NCBI RefSeq assembly: GCF_002252705.1
Contig: NZ_NQLA01000007.1
Coordinates: 29,643-93,642, forward strand
Reading direction: 5' to 3'
Source of the DNA: Vulcanococcus limneticus LL
Lineage (GTDB): Bacteria; Cyanobacteriota; Cyanobacteriia; PCC-6307; Cyanobiaceae
Length of the DNA: 64,000 bases
Shown here piece after piece: positions 1 to 9,947 of the stretch. Every line of letters begins with the position of its first letter. Within the stretch, counting starts at the first letter, position 1. The notes beneath the pieces are model-generated. The model saw nothing but the letters and a program-made list of their open reading frames with translations, was not told the origin of the DNA and searched no databases. The translations under genes and the position numbers were made by a program.

Positions 1-2336
1 TTCACCAGGGTGGCGATCGCCTCATCGGCGGTGGGGGGCTTGCCGATCGTGTGCAGACCGCAGGGCAGCAGCCGGCTCTCGATCTCCATGAGCTGGCGGT
101 ACACCGCGCCCACCACGCCATCGCGGGCGTCGAGGTCGATCTCGGAGGCGTCGACATCGGGGAGGACGACATCCTTGTCGAGGTTGCACTGGCGTGCCGT
201 TTCCACGATCGCGTTCACGATCTGCACGCCGCGGCTACCTTCGCGCAGCTGCTGGTAGGAGCCCACCAGCTCGCCCAGCTCCTTGAGGCCCTTGTAGAGA
301 CCGGCGTTCTCGGCCGGCGGGGTGAGGTAGCTGATGGTGGAGGCATAGCCACGCCGCTTGGCGATCGTGGCTTCGCTCGGGTTGTTGGCGGCGTAGTAAT
401 AGAGATTGGGCAGGGCGCCGATCAGCGAATCGGGGTAGCAGGTTTCGCTCATGCCCATCTGCTTGCCGGGCATGAACTCCAGCGAGCCGTGGGTGCCGAA
501 GTGCAGCACCGCGTCGGCCTTCCACACCTTCTCCAGATAGGTGTAATAAGCCGCGAAGCCGTGGTGGGGGCTGGCGCTGCGGGAATAGAGCAGCCGCATC
601 GGGTCGCCCTCATAGCCAAACGTCGGCTGCACGCCCACGAACACATTGCCGAAGTGACGGCCGTAGATCAGCAGGTTGGTGCCATCACTGTTCAGGTTGC
701 CGGGGGGCTTACCCCAGTTCTCCTCCAGCCGCTCGGAATAGGGGGTGAGCCGTTCGTATTCCTCCACGCTCATCCGGTGGGCGATCGAGAGCTCAGGAGC
801 GCCCTGCAGGGCCTCGGGATCGTTGATCACAGCCTCCATCAGCGCCTTGGAGTCGCGCGGCAGGTCCTGCACGTCGTAGCCCTTGGCCTTCATCTCCTGG
901 AGCACCCGGTGGATGGAGCCGAACACATCCAGGTAGGCCGCGGTGCCCACATTGCCCTTGTCGGGCGGGAAGCTGAACACGGTGATCGCCAGCTTCTTCT
1001 CGGCGCGGGGCTTCACCCGCAGCGAGGCCCAGCGGATCGCCCGCTCGGCGATGGCATCGACCCGGTCCTGCAGGGTGTGGGCCTTGCCGGTGGCATCGTC
1101 GCGGCCGGAGAGCACGATCGGCTCGATGGCGCCATCGAGTTCGGGGATGGCGATCTGCAGGGCCACCTGCACCGGATGCAGGCCCAGGTCACTCTCCTCC
1201 CACTCCTGGGTGGTCTGGAACACCAGTGGCAGCGCCACCATGTAGGGGCGGTTGAGCTTCTTGAGCACCTCGATCGCCTTGGGGTGGTCCTGGCGGGCCG
1301 GGCCGCCCACCAGGGCGAAGCCGGTGAGGCTCACTACGCCATCCACGAGCGGCACGTCGGGGTTGAGCGGGTCGTAGAAGAAGGCGTTCACCGGCTTGGT
1401 GAAATCAAGCCCACCGCAGAACACCGGTATTACCGTGGCGCCGCGGTATTCCAGCTCCTGGATCACGGCCACGTAATGGGCCTCATCGCCGGTCACGATG
1501 TGGCTGCGCTGCAGCACCAGGCCGATCACCGGGCCCTTGCGGGCGGCCTCGGAGAGATCGCTGCGGCTAGCGGTCCAGTTGAGATATTCCTTGAGGTCTT
1601 CGAACATCCCCGGCGCCAGAGGATGCCAGATGCCGAGATCCGGGAACACCACGGGCTCGGCCACCTCCACGGCGGGCCGATCACTGCTGCCGCGGGGGAA
1701 CACGTATTTATCCGCCAGCATCAACAGGAAGTTCCTGAGGTTGTCTGGCGTACCGCCCAGCCAATACTGGAAGCTGAGCATGAAGGAGCGGGCATCCTGG
1801 GCCTTCTCCACCGGCAGATACTTCAACACCGTGGGCAGGGTGTTGAGCAGCTTGAGCATGGCGTCCTGGAAGCCGGCACCGCCGGCCTCCTTGCGCTTTT
1901 TCATGAAGCCCGCGATGGCGCTCTTGCTCTGGCCCAGCTGGGCCATCGAGAAGGTGCCGAGCTTGTTGAGGCGCATCACCTCCGGCATCGACGGGAACAC
2001 CACCGCCGCCTTGAGCCGGTCGCGATGGGGCGCCACGGCGTCCACCACCTTCTGGGCCAGGTCTTCGATGAAGATCAGCGAGGCGATGAACACATCCGCC
2101 GCCGCCACATCGGCGCAGAAGGCCGCGTAGTTCTCCGGATCGCGCAGCTCCTCGATCAGGTAGCCGCTCAGCTCGATGGCCAGGGGGCCGTTCTGATCGT
2201 TCAGCGAGGTGGCCGCCTGGGTGAGGGCGTTCTGGTATTGGGGCTCGAGCACCACATACACGGCCTTCATCACGGCCCGACCGTTCACGTCCGCGGGGCT
2301 GACGCGGCGGCTGGCGGAGCGGACCTGGGTGAACAT
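1..2336 (-). CDS. chlH: Magnesium chelatase subunit H, N-terminal part (cut by window edge)
   Basis: Large porphyrin-binding subunit of Mg-chelatase, which with ChlI and ChlD inserts Mg into protoporphyrin IX at the start of the chlorophyll branch. About 778 residues are present and the C-terminal part lies beyond the left edge (the family is about 1,330 residues). The translation begins [12 protein letters not shown] and is uninterrupted. It carries the CobN/ChlH hallmark [15 protein letters not shown] near residues 605-620 and an [20 protein letters not shown] stretch near residue 450. The ATG at 2334-2336 is the only good start next to the conserved N-terminus. The divergent frame on the plus strand is a shadow of this gene. 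Confidence 0.95.
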   Translation of the reverse strand, partial: MFTQVRSASRRVSPADVNGRAVMKAVYVVLEPQYQNALTQAATSLNDQNGPLAIELSGYLIEELRDPENYAAFCADVAAADVFIASLIFIEDLAQKVVDAVAPHRDRLKAAVVFPSMPEVMRLNKLGTFSMAQLGQSKSAIAGFMKKRKEAGGAGFQDAMLKLLNTLPTVLKYLPVEKAQDARSFMLSFQYWLGGTPDNLRNFLLMLADKYVFPRGSSDRPAVEVAEPVVFPDLGIWHPLAPGMFEDLKEYLNWTASRSDLSEAARKGPVIGLVLQRSHIVTGDEAHYVAVIQELEYRGATVIPVFCGGLDFTKPVNAFFYDPLNPDVPLVDGVVSLTGFALVGGPARQDHPKAIEVLKKLNRPYMVALPLVFQTTQEWEESDLGLHPVQVALQIAIPELDGAIEPIVLSGRDDATGKAHTLQDRVDAIAERAIRWASLRVKPRAEKKLAITVFSFPPDKGNVGTAAYLDVFGSIHRVLQEMKAKGYDVQDLPRDSKALMEAVINDPEALQGAPELSIAHRMSVEEYERLTPYSERLEENWGKPPGNLNSDGTNLLIYGRHFGNVFVGVQPTFGYEGDPMRLLYSRSASPHHGFAAYYTYLEKVWKADAVLHFGTHGSLEFMPGKQMGMSETCYPDSLIGALPNLYYYAANNPSEATIAKRRGYASTISYLTPPAENAGLYKGLKELGELVGSYQQLREGSRGVQIVNAIVETARQCNLDKDVVLPDVDASEIDLDARDGVVGAVYRQLMEIESRLLPCGLHTIGKPPTADEAIATLV

Positions 2337-2407
2337 GCGGGCGGATTGAGCAATGTGAAGCAGCCTACGAAGCACCGGCGCCCTGCGCGAGTGCTCCGGA
2401 CAAGGCT

Positions 2408-3736
2408 TTACAGGCGTTCTGGGGGGGTGGCCGGCACCGCAGCGGCCCTGAGCGACCCCTCGCGGACCCCGGCATGGCCGTAGCCCAGCCGGCCCAGGAG
2501 CGGGCCCGCCATGGCGGTCGTCACCAGGGCCATCAGCACGCCGATCGTGAACAGCTCATCGCTGATCACCCCCAGGCCCAGGCCCACGTTGAGCACCACC
2601 AGTTCCGTGAGGCCACGGGTGTTCATCAGCCAGCCCAGCGCCTGGGCCTCCCGGCCCGGCACGCCGCTGAGCCGCGCCATCGCCCAGGTGCCCGCAAACT
2701 TGCCAGCCACCGCCACCACGAGCACCAGCAGGCCCGCCGCCACCAGGGCTGGGCTGTCGAGGCTGCCCAGGCGGGTATTGAGGCCGCTCACGGCGAAGAA
2801 CAGGGGCAGCAGCAGCTGCAGCACCACGGCCTCCAGCCGCAGCTCGAGCCGGCGCCGCAGTGGCTCGTAGCGGGGCATCGCCAGGCCCCACAGGAACGCC
2901 CCGAAGATCAGGTGCACCCCCAGCCAGTCGGTGACGGCGCCGCTGAGCAGGGCGCCGCCGAACAGCAGGGCCTGCAGCAGCGGCCCCAGCTCATGGCCAG
3001 CGCGGTAGCGGGCCTCCAGCCAGCGGCGCACGGGCCGCAGCCCCACCAACAGCACCAGGGCCCAGAGGGCCGTGCCCAGCAACGAGGCCAGGGCGCCCCA
3101 GGCCAGGCCGGCGCGCGAGAAGGCCACCACCACCGCCAGAAGCAGCCAGGCGAGCACGTCGTCGAGGGCGGCCACGGTGATCGCCAGGGCCCCGAGCGGC
3201 TGGGCCATCAGGCCCCGATCGCGCAGGATCCGCGCCAGCACCGGGAAGGCCGTGATCGCCATGGCGGTGCCAAGGAACAGGGCGCCCGCCAGGCTGCGGT
3301 CACCGGGGAGCAGCTGGGGCTGCCAGGCCTCGAGCGCCAGGGCCAGGCCCACGCCCAGCACCAGGGGCAGGAGCACCCCCACCGCCGTGATCCGGCTGGC
3401 TAGGGGAATACGCCCCTGCAACAGCCGCGGGTTCAGCTCCAGGCCCACCAGGAACATGAACAGCACCAGACCCAGCTGGCCCAGCAGGTTGAGCTGGCTG
3501 CGCACGCCCGCGCCGAACAACTGGGCCTCCAGGCCCGGGGCGACGGCCCCCAGCAGGCTCGGACCCAGCAGGATGCCGCCCACGATCTCGCCGATCACCC
3601 GCGGCTGGTGCCAGCGCTCCGCCAGCGCCCCCAGCAGCTGGGCCACCACCACCACGAGCGCCACCGCCACCAGGGCGGCGGCGATGGCATCCGGTGCCTG
3701 GGGCGTGGCGGCGGCCAGCGGGAGCGCGAGGGTCAC
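2408..3736 (-). CDS. CPA2-family cation:proton antiporter
   Basis: Membrane antiporter of the monovalent cation:proton antiporter 2 family (KefB/NapA-like), exchanging Na+ or K+ for H+ across the plasma membrane. The 442 residues form about a dozen hydrophobic helices. [15 protein letters not shown] at residues 49-63 is the conserved first-helix motif, and D192-D193 in AALDDVLAW is the double-aspartate ion site typical of CPA2. There is no C-terminal RCK/TrkA domain, so it is the short form. It is followed by chlH on the same strand after about 70 bases. The transported ion cannot be read from the sequence. Confidence 0.85.
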   Translation of the reverse strand: MTLALPLAAATPQAPDAIAAALVAVALVVVVAQLLGALAERWHQPRVIGEIVGGILLGPSLLGAVAPGLEAQLFGAGVRSQLNLLGQLGLVLFMFLVGLELNPRLLQGRIPLASRITAVGVLLPLVLGVGLALALEAWQPQLLPGDRSLAGALFLGTAMAITAFPVLARILRDRGLMAQPLGALAITVAALDDVLAWLLLAVVVAFSRAGLAWGALASLLGTALWALVLLVGLRPVRRWLEARYRAGHELGPLLQALLFGGALLSGAVTDWLGVHLIFGAFLWGLAMPRYEPLRRRLELRLEAVVLQLLLPLFFAVSGLNTRLGSLDSPALVAAGLLVLVVAVAGKFAGTWAMARLSGVPGREAQALGWLMNTRGLTELVVLNVGLGLGVISDELFTIGVLMALVTTAMAGPLLGRLGYGHAGVREGSLRAAAVPATPPERL

Positions 3737-3932
3737 GCGGGGGGCAGCAGGGGTGACGGGGGCATCCTGATGGGGGCGGCCGCTGCTGGGGAGGCACCGA
3801 CGGCGCGGGCTGCGGCGATGGGCTGTGGCGATGGGCTGTGGCGATGGGCGCGGGGGCCCATAGGCTCGGCTGGATCAGGCCTGGGCGGTGTCGGCGCCGG
3901 CTCAGGCCCCCGTAGCGGCTCCATCCCCTTCC

Positions 3933-4799
3933 ATGACAAACGCCCCCGCTCCCTCCCCCAGCAGCACCCCGATCGCGGTGGTAGTGGCCGGCGCCCTCGG
4001 CCGCATGGGGGCCGAAGTGGTGCAGGCCGTGATCGGCGCCCCCGACTGCCGGCTGGTGGCCGCCATCGACACCACAGCCGGCAAGGAGGGGGCCGACGTG
4101 GGGCTCGAGCTGGGCCTGGGCGAGCTGGAGGTGGCGATCACCGGCGACTTTGAGGGGGCCCTCTGCCAGGCCAGCCAGGCGGTGCGCAACGACGGTCCCG
4201 GTGGCGGCGCCGTGCTGGTGGACTTCACTCATCCCTCAGTGGTTTACGAGCACACCCGCGCCGCGATCGCCTACGGCGTGCACCCGGTGATCGGCACCAC
4301 GGGCCTCAGCCCCCAGCAGCTGCAGGACCTGGCGGCCTTCGCCGAGAAGGCCTCGATGGGCGGGGCCGTGATCCCCAATTTTTCGGTGGGCATGGTGCTG
4401 CTGCAGCAGGCCGCCGCCGCTGCCGCCCGCTTCTACGACTTCGCCGAGCTCACCGAGCTGCACCACAACCGCAAGGCCGATGCCCCGAGCGGCACCTGCA
4501 TCAAGACCGCCGAGCTGATGGAGGAGCTGGGCAAAGCCTTCAACCCCCAGCAGGTGGAGGAGCACGAAACATTGGCCGGCGTGCGCGGCGGCCAGCGCGA
4601 GAGCGGCCTGCGTCTGCATTCGATCCGGCTGCCGGGGCTGGTGGCCCACCAGGAGGTGATGTTCGGCGCCCCAGGGGAGAGCTACACCCTGCGCCACGAC
4701 ACGATCGACCGCTCCGCCTACATGCCCGGCGTGCTGCTCACCGTGCGCAAGGTGCGCCAGCTGCAGGGGCTGGTGTACGGCCTGGAACGCCTGCTGTGA
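3933..4799 (+). CDS. dapB: 4-hydroxy-tetrahydrodipicolinate reductase
   Basis: Reduces 4-hydroxy-tetrahydrodipicolinate with NAD(P)H in the diaminopimelate/lysine pathway, feeding peptidoglycan and protein synthesis in the cytoplasm. With the ATG at 3933 it has 288 residues, near the family length. The nucleotide-binding loop GALGRMG is at residues 20-26. The catalytic region [13 protein letters not shown] is at 177-189, with the acid/base His and substrate Lys181. An upstream in-frame GTG at 3888 would add 15 Ala/Pro-rich residues and is less likely. It is divergent from the antiporter gene. Confidence 0.93.
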   Translation: MTNAPAPSPSSTPIAVVVAGALGRMGAEVVQAVIGAPDCRLVAAIDTTAGKEGADVGLELGLGELEVAITGDFEGALCQASQAVRNDGPGGGAVLVDFTHPSVVYEHTRAAIAYGVHPVIGTTGLSPQQLQDLAAFAEKASMGGAVIPNFSVGMVLLQQAAAAAARFYDFAELTELHHNRKADAPSGTCIKTAELMEELGKAFNPQQVEEHETLAGVRGGQRESGLRLHSIRLPGLVAHQEVMFGAPGESYTLRHDTIDRSAYMPGVLLTVRKVRQLQGLVYGLERLL

Positions 4800-4845
4800 C
4801 GCGCGGGCTGATTGCTGGGTTGCCGATTGCCGGCAGCATGGGCCG

Positions 4846-5490
4846 ATGCTGATTCCCCTCAAGCCCGGTGAGCTGCAGCGCCTGATCCCGGCGGTGGCCA
4901 CCGGTCCCCAGTTCGCGGCCTGCACCGGCAACCCCCAGAAGGTGCTGCAGCGGGTGCTGATCGCCGTGATCGGCGGCGTGATCACGCTGCTGATCAGCCA
5001 GAGCCAGTTCTCCAGCCGCTGGGGCCCGGTGTGGCTGGTGACCGGCTTCGTCTTCCTGCTCTACGTGCTCTGGGGCCCGATCCTGGAGGCCGGCCAGAAG
5101 AACGCCACCCTGCGCCGCTATCCGGCGGGGGCGATCTTCGAGGGGGAGGTGGCCGACCTGTTCACCCGGGAGCGGCTGGAGGGCCAGCAGGAGACCACCG
5201 ACCGCAATGGTCGGCTGCAGCTGGTGGAGAACCGCCGCACCTGGCTCTGCCTGGAACTGGAGGACGAGGACGGCTACCTGGGCCAGGTGCGCTTCCCGTA
5301 CGACAAGAAGCACCAGGCGATCCGCCCCGGCATGGTGGTGCGCTGCCTGGTATTGAGCGAGCGCAAGGACTTCTCGCGGATCGGCGCCCTCAGCGACGCC
5401 TGGCTGCCCCAGGCCAAGCTGTGGGTGGGTGAGTACCCCTTCCTGCTGCGGCCGGCCTTCGAGGAACTGTGCCTGCGGCGGCTGCGCTGA
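4846..5490 (+). CDS. Conserved cyanobacterial membrane protein of unknown function
   Basis: A 214-residue protein with two membrane segments at about residues 38-55 and 65-88, followed by a soluble domain of about 120 residues with a mixed beta pattern (WLCLELEDEDGYLGQVRFPY). I recognise it as a type of hypothetical protein common in marine and freshwater Synechococcus but know no function. It starts 46 bases after dapB and may be co-transcribed with it. No signal peptide, catalytic motif or repeat is visible. Confidence 0.7.
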   Translation: MLIPLKPGELQRLIPAVATGPQFAACTGNPQKVLQRVLIAVIGGVITLLISQSQFSSRWGPVWLVTGFVFLLYVLWGPILEAGQKNATLRRYPAGAIFEGEVADLFTRERLEGQQETTDRNGRLQLVENRRTWLCLELEDEDGYLGQVRFPYDKKHQAIRPGMVVRCLVLSERKDFSRIGALSDAWLPQAKLWVGEYPFLLRPAFEELCLRRLR

Positions 5491-5653
5491 AGCCACCACA
5501 CCAGCACTGAACCAGCCAGCCAGCCAGGCTGCCAGCCACGGCGCGGCCAAGACGCGCCCGCCTGCCGACGCCGGGGAGCAGCGGCGTGGGACGTCCCAAT
5601 GCAGCCGCCAAGGTTCTCTCCAGGGCCTAAGGAACTCGCGCAGACGGCCGGCG

Positions 5654-5681
5654 CCCAGGCCCCAGGCCCCAGGCCCCAGGC
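5654..5681. repeat. Four tandem copies of a 7-base unit CCCAGGC
   Basis: Direct reading shows four exact adjacent copies of CCCAGGC at 5654, 5661, 5668 and 5675. It lies between the membrane protein gene and hli, outside any coding region. It is probably a slippage-generated microsatellite. Confidence 0.85.
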
Positions 5682-5759
5682 GGAGGGAAGCCCCGCACAG
5701 ACCTCAAGCGACGACACCCAGCCCACGGACCCCCACCGGTTAACCGTCCGTCATGGGGC

Positions 5760-5777
5760 GCAATATTGCGTTACATT
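5760..5777 (+). promoter_or_regulatory. HLR1-like RpaB box upstream of hli
   Basis: GCAATATT-GC-GTTACATT fits the HLR1 consensus (two K-TTACA-WW half-sites separated by two bases): the downstream half matches 8 of 8 and the upstream half 5 of 8. It lies 26 bases before the hli ATG, over where the -35 region would be for a CATAGT -10 at 5783-5788. RpaB is known to bind HLR1 and to repress hli genes in low light from such positions. A 12-base palindrome (5759-5770) overlaps it. Confidence 0.55.
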
Positions 5778-5802
5778 GTGCTCATAGTTTCCGAGACGCC
5801 CC

Positions 5803-6051
5803 ATGGCCCAAGCCCCTGCCGCCTCCCAGATCCGCGGCGCCACCGTCACCCAGGAAGACGGCGGCCGCCTCAATGCCTTCGCCACCGAGCCCCGCATGGA
5901 AGTGGTGGACGCCACCGATGGCTGGGGCTTCCACGAGCGCGCCGAAAAGCTGAACGGCCGCATGGCCATGCTCGGCTTCATCGCCCTGATCGCCACCGAG
6001 TTCGCCCTGGGCGGCGAGGCCTTCACCCGCGGCCTGCTCGGCATCGGCTGA
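5803..6051 (+). CDS. hli: High-light-inducible protein (HLIP/SCP, one-helix LHC-like)
   Basis: Single-helix chlorophyll-binding stress protein of the thylakoid, which helps chlorophyll handling and photoprotection in excess light. It has 82 residues with the LHC signature ExxNGRxAMxGF at E48-F59, then a hydrophobic helix to about residue 70. The N-terminal 40 residues are hydrophilic and variable, as is usual. It is a single-gene unit with its own HLR1-like promoter box and a strong terminator downstream at 6117-6146. Which hli paralogue it is cannot be told. Confidence 0.92.
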   Translation: MAQAPAASQIRGATVTQEDGGRLNAFATEPRMEVVDATDGWGFHERAEKLNGRMAMLGFIALIATEFALGGEAFTRGLLGIG

Positions 6052-6116
6052 GCCTCGCTGAACGGCTGGTCACCCACCAGCCAGCCTGACCGACCCTCAA
6101 CGGTGTCGTCTTCCAA

Positions 6117-6146
6117 CCGCAGCACAGACTCGTGCTGCGGTTTTTT
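6117..6146 (+). terminator. Rho-independent terminator of hli
   Basis: A perfect 9-bp stem CCGCAGCAC/GTGCTGCGG with a 6-base loop is followed directly by six T. It lies 65 bases after the hli stop codon and closes that single-gene unit before the next gene starts. Confidence 0.9.
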
Positions 6147-6196
6147 CGTGCCGCCCCACCCAGCCCCGTGCCGTCTGGCCCGCCCCCCCTCGCGCC

Positions 6197-7468
6197 ATGG
6201 AAACGCAGCAGCTGCAGGCCCGGGTCCACGGGGCCGGCCCCACCGGCGCCCTGGCGGCCCTGGCCCTGGCCCAGGCCGGCTGGCGGGTGCAGCTGCTGGA
6301 CCCGCTGGGTGCCGAGGCCCTGCGGCAGCGCAGCCGCGCCTACGCCCTCACCCACTCCAGTCGAGAGCTGCTGGAAGGGCTCGACCTCTGGCAGCCCCTG
6401 GCGGCCCATCTGGCCCCGTTCCGGCGGCTGGAACTCTGCGATCGAAGCCTGCACCGCCAGGTGAGCTTCAGTACGGCCGACCTCGGGGGGGCGGATCGGG
6501 GGGCTGCGGATCGAAGGGGTGCAGTTCGGGGAACAGAAGGGACCACCGCGGACGCTGCCGTGGGCTGGGTGCTGCAGCACGGTCCGCTGATGGCACTGCT
6601 GCTGGAGCGCCTCAAGGCTGATCCGGCCATCACCCTGCTGCTCGGGGAGCCCCCGACGCTGGCAGACCCGCGATCCCAACGGCCCGCGATCCAGCAACCA
6701 ACGGAGCAGACGCCGACCAACCGGAGACCAGAGGATCAGAACCCGATTGATCTCGTGGTGGCGGCCGACGGCAGCGCCTCCCCCACCCGCCGCGCCGCCG
6801 GCCTGGGCTGGTGCTCGCGGCCCTACCGGCAGGGCTGCCTCACAGTTCAGGTGCGGCTGCGCGGCTCCGATCCCGACCAGGCCTGGGAGCTGTTCCGCCC
6901 CGAGGGGCCCTTTGCGGTGCTGCCCCTGGGCGGAGACGCCTGGCAGCTGGTGTGGAGCGCGCCGCTGCAGCGGCTGCGGCAGCTGGAGGCGCTCGACCCC
7001 GTGGCCTTCCTGGATCAGCTGGCGGGCGTGCTGCCCGAGCAGCTCCAGGCGGAGGCGCTGCTGGATCAGCCCCGGGCCTGGCCAGTGGCCCTGGAGCTGG
7101 CCTGGCCCCTGGCCAGCCGCCAACTGGTGCTGGTGGGGGAGGCAGCCCACCGCTGCCATCCCGTGGGCGGCCAGGGCCTCAATCTCTGCTGGCGGGATGT
7201 GGCGCTGCTGCAGCGGCTGGCGGCCCGGGCCGCCACGGGCCGGCTGCGGACGGCGGCCCTGCCCCGGGCCTACGGCTGGGGCCGCGTGCCCGATCTGGCG
7301 GCGATCCTGCTGGCCACCGACGCCCTGGTGCGGCTGTTCTCCAACCGCAGCCCACTGCTGCTGCCGCTGCGGCGGCTGGCCCTGGCGGCCCTGGCCCGCT
7401 GGGCCTGGCTGCGGCGCCTCAGCCTGGCGGCGATGACCTACGGGCCTTGCCCGCAGCGGCGGAGCTGA
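6197..7468 (+). CDS. FAD-dependent aromatic-ring hydroxylase, UbiH/VisC/COQ6 family
   Basis: Flavoprotein monooxygenase of the UbiH family. In cyanobacteria the substrate is unproven; quinone or tocopherol-like rings are possible. The FAD-binding loop is GAGPTG (residues 12-17). A DG motif ADGSASPTR lies near 190 and the second FAD motif GEAAHRCHPVGGQGLN near 314, with Glu where the family often has Asp. Oddly there are two low-complexity stretches absent from typical members: residues about 97-120 (Gly/Ala/Asp/Arg) and about 157-183 (Pro/Gln/Thr/Arg). Both fall in loops between conserved blocks, so the enzyme may still be active. Confidence 0.82.
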   Translation: METQQLQARVHGAGPTGALAALALAQAGWRVQLLDPLGAEALRQRSRAYALTHSSRELLEGLDLWQPLAAHLAPFRRLELCDRSLHRQVSFSTADLGGADRGAADRRGAVRGTEGTTADAAVGWVLQHGPLMALLLERLKADPAITLLLGEPPTLADPRSQRPAIQQPTEQTPTNRRPEDQNPIDLVVAADGSASPTRRAAGLGWCSRPYRQGCLTVQVRLRGSDPDQAWELFRPEGPFAVLPLGGDAWQLVWSAPLQRLRQLEALDPVAFLDQLAGVLPEQLQAEALLDQPRAWPVALELAWPLASRQLVLVGEAAHRCHPVGGQGLNLCWRDVALLQRLAARAATGRLRTAALPRAYGWGRVPDLAAILLATDALVRLFSNRSPLLLPLRRLALAALARWAWLRRLSLAAMTYGPCPQRRS

Positions 7469-7481
7469 GCAGCATGGCGCC

Positions 7482-7694
7482 ATGGTGATCGCCACTTCGC
7501 CGCAGCCGGGCCCGAGTCCGGCGCTCCTGCGCTACCTGCGCCAGGGCCTGGGGCTGAGCGAAAGCGCCCTGTCGCTCGGGCTCAAGCAGGCCCAGGTGGA
7601 GCAGGCGCCGCTGCCTGTGGTGCTCTGGCGCTTCGGGCTGATCAGCCTCGATCAGCTCGACCAGGTGCTGACCTGGCAGGACCGTCAGGAATAG
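7482..7694 (+). CDS. Small DUF2949-type protein
   Basis: A 70-residue soluble protein (helical, [12 protein letters not shown]...[19 protein letters not shown]) that I match to the cyanobacterial DUF2949 family, of unknown function. It starts 14 bases after the hydroxylase and is probably in the same transcript. Its 3' end overlaps the convergent apt gene by 10 bases. Confidence 0.7.
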   Translation: MVIATSPQPGPSPALLRYLRQGLGLSESALSLGLKQAQVEQAPLPVVLWRFGLISLDQLDQVLTWQDRQE

Positions 7695-8212
7695 ATCAGC
7701 AGCGACTCGACCGGCACCGCGCCGGGCAGCTTCTGGCGGCCTGCCAGATCCGCCAGTTCCACCACGAAAGCGAAGCCGATCAACTCTCCGCCCACGCTGT
7801 TCACCAGCTCGGCGCAGGCGCCGGCGGTGCCGCCGGTGGCCAGCAGGTCGTCCACGATCAGCACCCGCGGGCGACTCTCGAAGCCGTCGGGATGGATCTC
7901 CAGCCGGTCGGTGCCGTATTCGAGGGCGTAGTCGATGCCGTGCACCTGGCCGGGCAGCTTGCCTGGCTTGCGCACGGGCGTGAAGCCGATGCCGCGGTCG
8001 GTGGCCAGGGCGGTGCCCACGATGAACCCGCGCGACTCGATTCCCACAATGAGATCCGGCTGCAGCCGATCGCAGACATGGCCCAGCTGGCGCACCACCT
8101 CGCGCCAGCCGGCGGGATCGCGCATCAGCGGGGTGAGGTCGCGGAACAGGATGCCGGGCTTGGGGAAGTCGGGCACATCGCGCACCAGCTGGCGCAGATC
8201 AATCGAGGACAT
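7685..8212 (-). CDS. apt: Adenine phosphoribosyltransferase
   Basis: Purine salvage enzyme converting adenine and PRPP to AMP. The 175-residue length is standard for the family. The PRPP-binding motif [13 protein letters not shown] is at residues 117-129 and the family segment [12 protein letters not shown] at 55-66. It is convergent with the DUF2949 gene, overlapping it by 10 bases, and its 5' side faces the DUF3038 gene. Confidence 0.95.
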   Translation of the reverse strand: MSSIDLRQLVRDVPDFPKPGILFRDLTPLMRDPAGWREVVRQLGHVCDRLQPDLIVGIESRGFIVGTALATDRGIGFTPVRKPGKLPGQVHGIDYALEYGTDRLEIHPDGFESRPRVLIVDDLLATGGTAGACAELVNSVGGELIGFAFVVELADLAGRQKLPGAVPVESLLIYS

Positions 8213-8334
8213 GGGCAGACAGGCGCCGGGTGCTGGCGGGGATGGACGGGGTGGGCTGGGCTGATGAATGGTCTGGTCAGCAGAGCGACCCCTGCGGATG
8301 ACGAATCGGCTCCACGACTGGCAGTATCGCAGCC

Positions 8335-8913
8335 ATGAGTGAAGCCCTTGCGCCTGCGGCGCCGCCGTCCCAGCAGGCCCACCCGAGCGGGGGGGAGCGC
8401 TCCAGTCCCCTCTCCCGGCGTGGCATCGAGCGCCTGGACCTCATGCTGCTCTGCGCCGAAGCCCTCGACTACAACGGTGGTGAGGCGATGGTGTGGATCA
8501 GCCAGAGCCTGGGCTTCACCGAGCTGTTCCCCAACCGGGTGGAGCTATGGAAGCGCCGCTGCCATAACCCCCTGCGCCGGGCCACCCGCCGCGGCCAGCT
8601 CCAGGAGGTGGAGACCGATGCCCTGATCCGCATCCTCAACGCCCTGGCCGAGCGGCTCTACCCGATGCTGCGCCAGCTCCTCTCCAGCGCCGAACCGCCG
8701 GAGCTCTCGGCCCAGCGCTGGCAGTTGTTCCGCCGCCGCCTGGACGATCTGGTGCAGGAGCGCTTCAACCTGCGACGCGGTGGTGTGCAGCGCCTGCTCG
8801 ACGAGAAGGAGGGGCCGGAGCTATGCCGCCACCTGATCCAGGCCCTGGCCCTCAGCGCCGGCCCAGGGGGCTTTGATCGGCTCAAGGCGAGCCTGATGGA
8901 CCCCGTGTCCTGA
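8335..8913 (+). CDS. DUF3038 family protein
   Basis: A 192-residue soluble, mostly helical protein. I match the core ([20 protein letters not shown], then [11 protein letters not shown]) to the cyanobacterial DUF3038 family. It is followed 50 bases later by a DUF4335 protein, and these two families are commonly adjacent in cyanobacteria, which supports both calls. Function is unknown. The first about 30 residues are Ser/Pro-rich and probably disordered. Confidence 0.68.
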   Translation: MSEALAPAAPPSQQAHPSGGERSSPLSRRGIERLDLMLLCAEALDYNGGEAMVWISQSLGFTELFPNRVELWKRRCHNPLRRATRRGQLQEVETDALIRILNALAERLYPMLRQLLSSAEPPELSAQRWQLFRRRLDDLVQERFNLRRGGVQRLLDEKEGPELCRHLIQALALSAGPGGFDRLKASLMDPVS

Positions 8914-8963
8914 GCCCTCGCCCCAGCAACACCGCAGCTCCCCATGACCACCGCCGCGCCCCG

Positions 8964-9572
8964 ATGAAGCTCAGCGCCCGCTACGAACAGACCAGCTGCC
9001 GGCTGGTCCTGGAGGGCTTCCCCGACCTCTCGGCCGGCCAAGGCGACCAGGCCCTCGGCATCCTCACGGGCTGGAGCCTGGCCCTGGCCGGCCGGCCGGA
9101 GCTGGAGGGCAGGCGCGAGCACCTGGTGGCCCTGCTGCAGGTGGTGCTGCCCTATGCCCGCCACCTGCTCAGCGGCGCACCCCGACCCTTCGGGACGGCC
9201 GAGACGCCCGTGGTGATTGCGCCCCAGGGCACGGGCCACGAGCTGCTCGTGCGCAGCAGCCTGCCCGACACCCCGCCCCTGAGCCTCCAGCTCGACGACG
9301 CCGAACTCGCTGACCTGGTGCGCTGCCTGGATCAGCTGCGGCTCGATGACCGCGTGCGGGTACCGCTGGAGCTGCCCACTCCCCAGCCGCTCAAGCGCTC
9401 CGAGCTGCGCCACCGCCAACCGCTGAGGCGGCGCCTGGCGGCACCGGCCACCGGCCTGGCGGCCCTCGCCCTGGGCTCCTTCCTGGCGCTGCTGCTGCCC
9501 ACCCCGAAGCCCACCACGGCACCACCGGCGGCGACCCCCGCCACTCCGGCCCGCCCCGTCACTGCCGGTTGA
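8964..9572 (+). CDS. DUF4335 family protein with C-terminal membrane segment
   Basis: A 202-residue protein. The first about 130 residues form the soluble domain (YEQTSCRLVLEGFPD at the N-terminus). It is followed by a basic stretch (HRQPLRRRLA), one membrane helix at about 158-178, and a Thr/Pro/Ala tail. This fits the DUF4335 family that accompanies DUF3038. It is probably a tail-anchored membrane protein of unknown role, in an operon with the preceding gene. Confidence 0.65.
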   Translation: MKLSARYEQTSCRLVLEGFPDLSAGQGDQALGILTGWSLALAGRPELEGRREHLVALLQVVLPYARHLLSGAPRPFGTAETPVVIAPQGTGHELLVRSSLPDTPPLSLQLDDAELADLVRCLDQLRLDDRVRVPLELPTPQPLKRSELRHRQPLRRRLAAPATGLAALALGSFLALLLPTPKPTTAPPAATPATPARPVTAG

Positions 9573-9682
9573 CGCCGGGGTCTGGCCCAGCACACTGGAG
9601 ATCAGTGCAAACCTCCACGCTGCCCCAAGCCCCGTTGCCGTCTGCCACCCTGCCGCAGTCCACCCTGCTTCCCCTGTCTTCG

Positions 9683-9928
9683 ATGTCGCTGAGCTGGTCC
9701 GAACTGCGCCGTCGCGTCACCCGCCTGGGGGCAGCGCTCGATGTGGTGGTGCGCAGCGATCCGGAGGTCTGCGGCCTGAGCGGAGACGGCTTCCACCTCT
9801 CCATGCACCACGGCGGCCAGGGCGACTGCACCGTCGGCGCCCTCAGCCTGGTGGACTGCCCCAACGAGCTCGTGCTGATCGAGTTCGAGCGCTGGATGCG
9901 CGGCGCCGGCTACCAGCTGGACGCCTGA
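9683..9928 (+). CDS. Small conserved hypothetical protein
   Basis: An 81-residue soluble protein starting at ATG 9683; the frame is open upstream to 9569 but that extension is low-complexity Ser/Pro/Leu. The sequence WSELRRRVTRLGAALDVVVRSD followed by a beta-rich segment is not a family I can name. It sits in the same-strand run from the DUF3038 gene to ppk2, 20 bases ahead of a membrane protein gene. Confidence 0.55.
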   Translation: MSLSWSELRRRVTRLGAALDVVVRSDPEVCGLSGDGFHLSMHHGGQGDCTVGALSLVDCPNELVLIEFERWMRGAGYQLDA

Positions 9929-9947
9929 GCTCCCCAAGGACACCCCC

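Larger units (their letters stand above)
5491..5802. other. 312-base gap without a protein gene
   Basis: No convincing gene. It contains a short CCAG-type tetranucleotide run at 5512-5528, a 12-base perfect palindrome TGGGACGTCCCA at 5587-5598, four perfect 7-base copies of CCCAGGC at 5654-5681, and the hli promoter region at its right end. Open frames here are short and compositionally biased. Confidence 0.6.

Noticed and set aside
51..2483. 810-residue open frame on the plus strand opposite chlH
   Set aside because: The opposite strand reads cleanly as Mg-chelatase H with family motifs; the plus frame is His/Gly/Leu-rich without domain character and is a GC-driven shadow.
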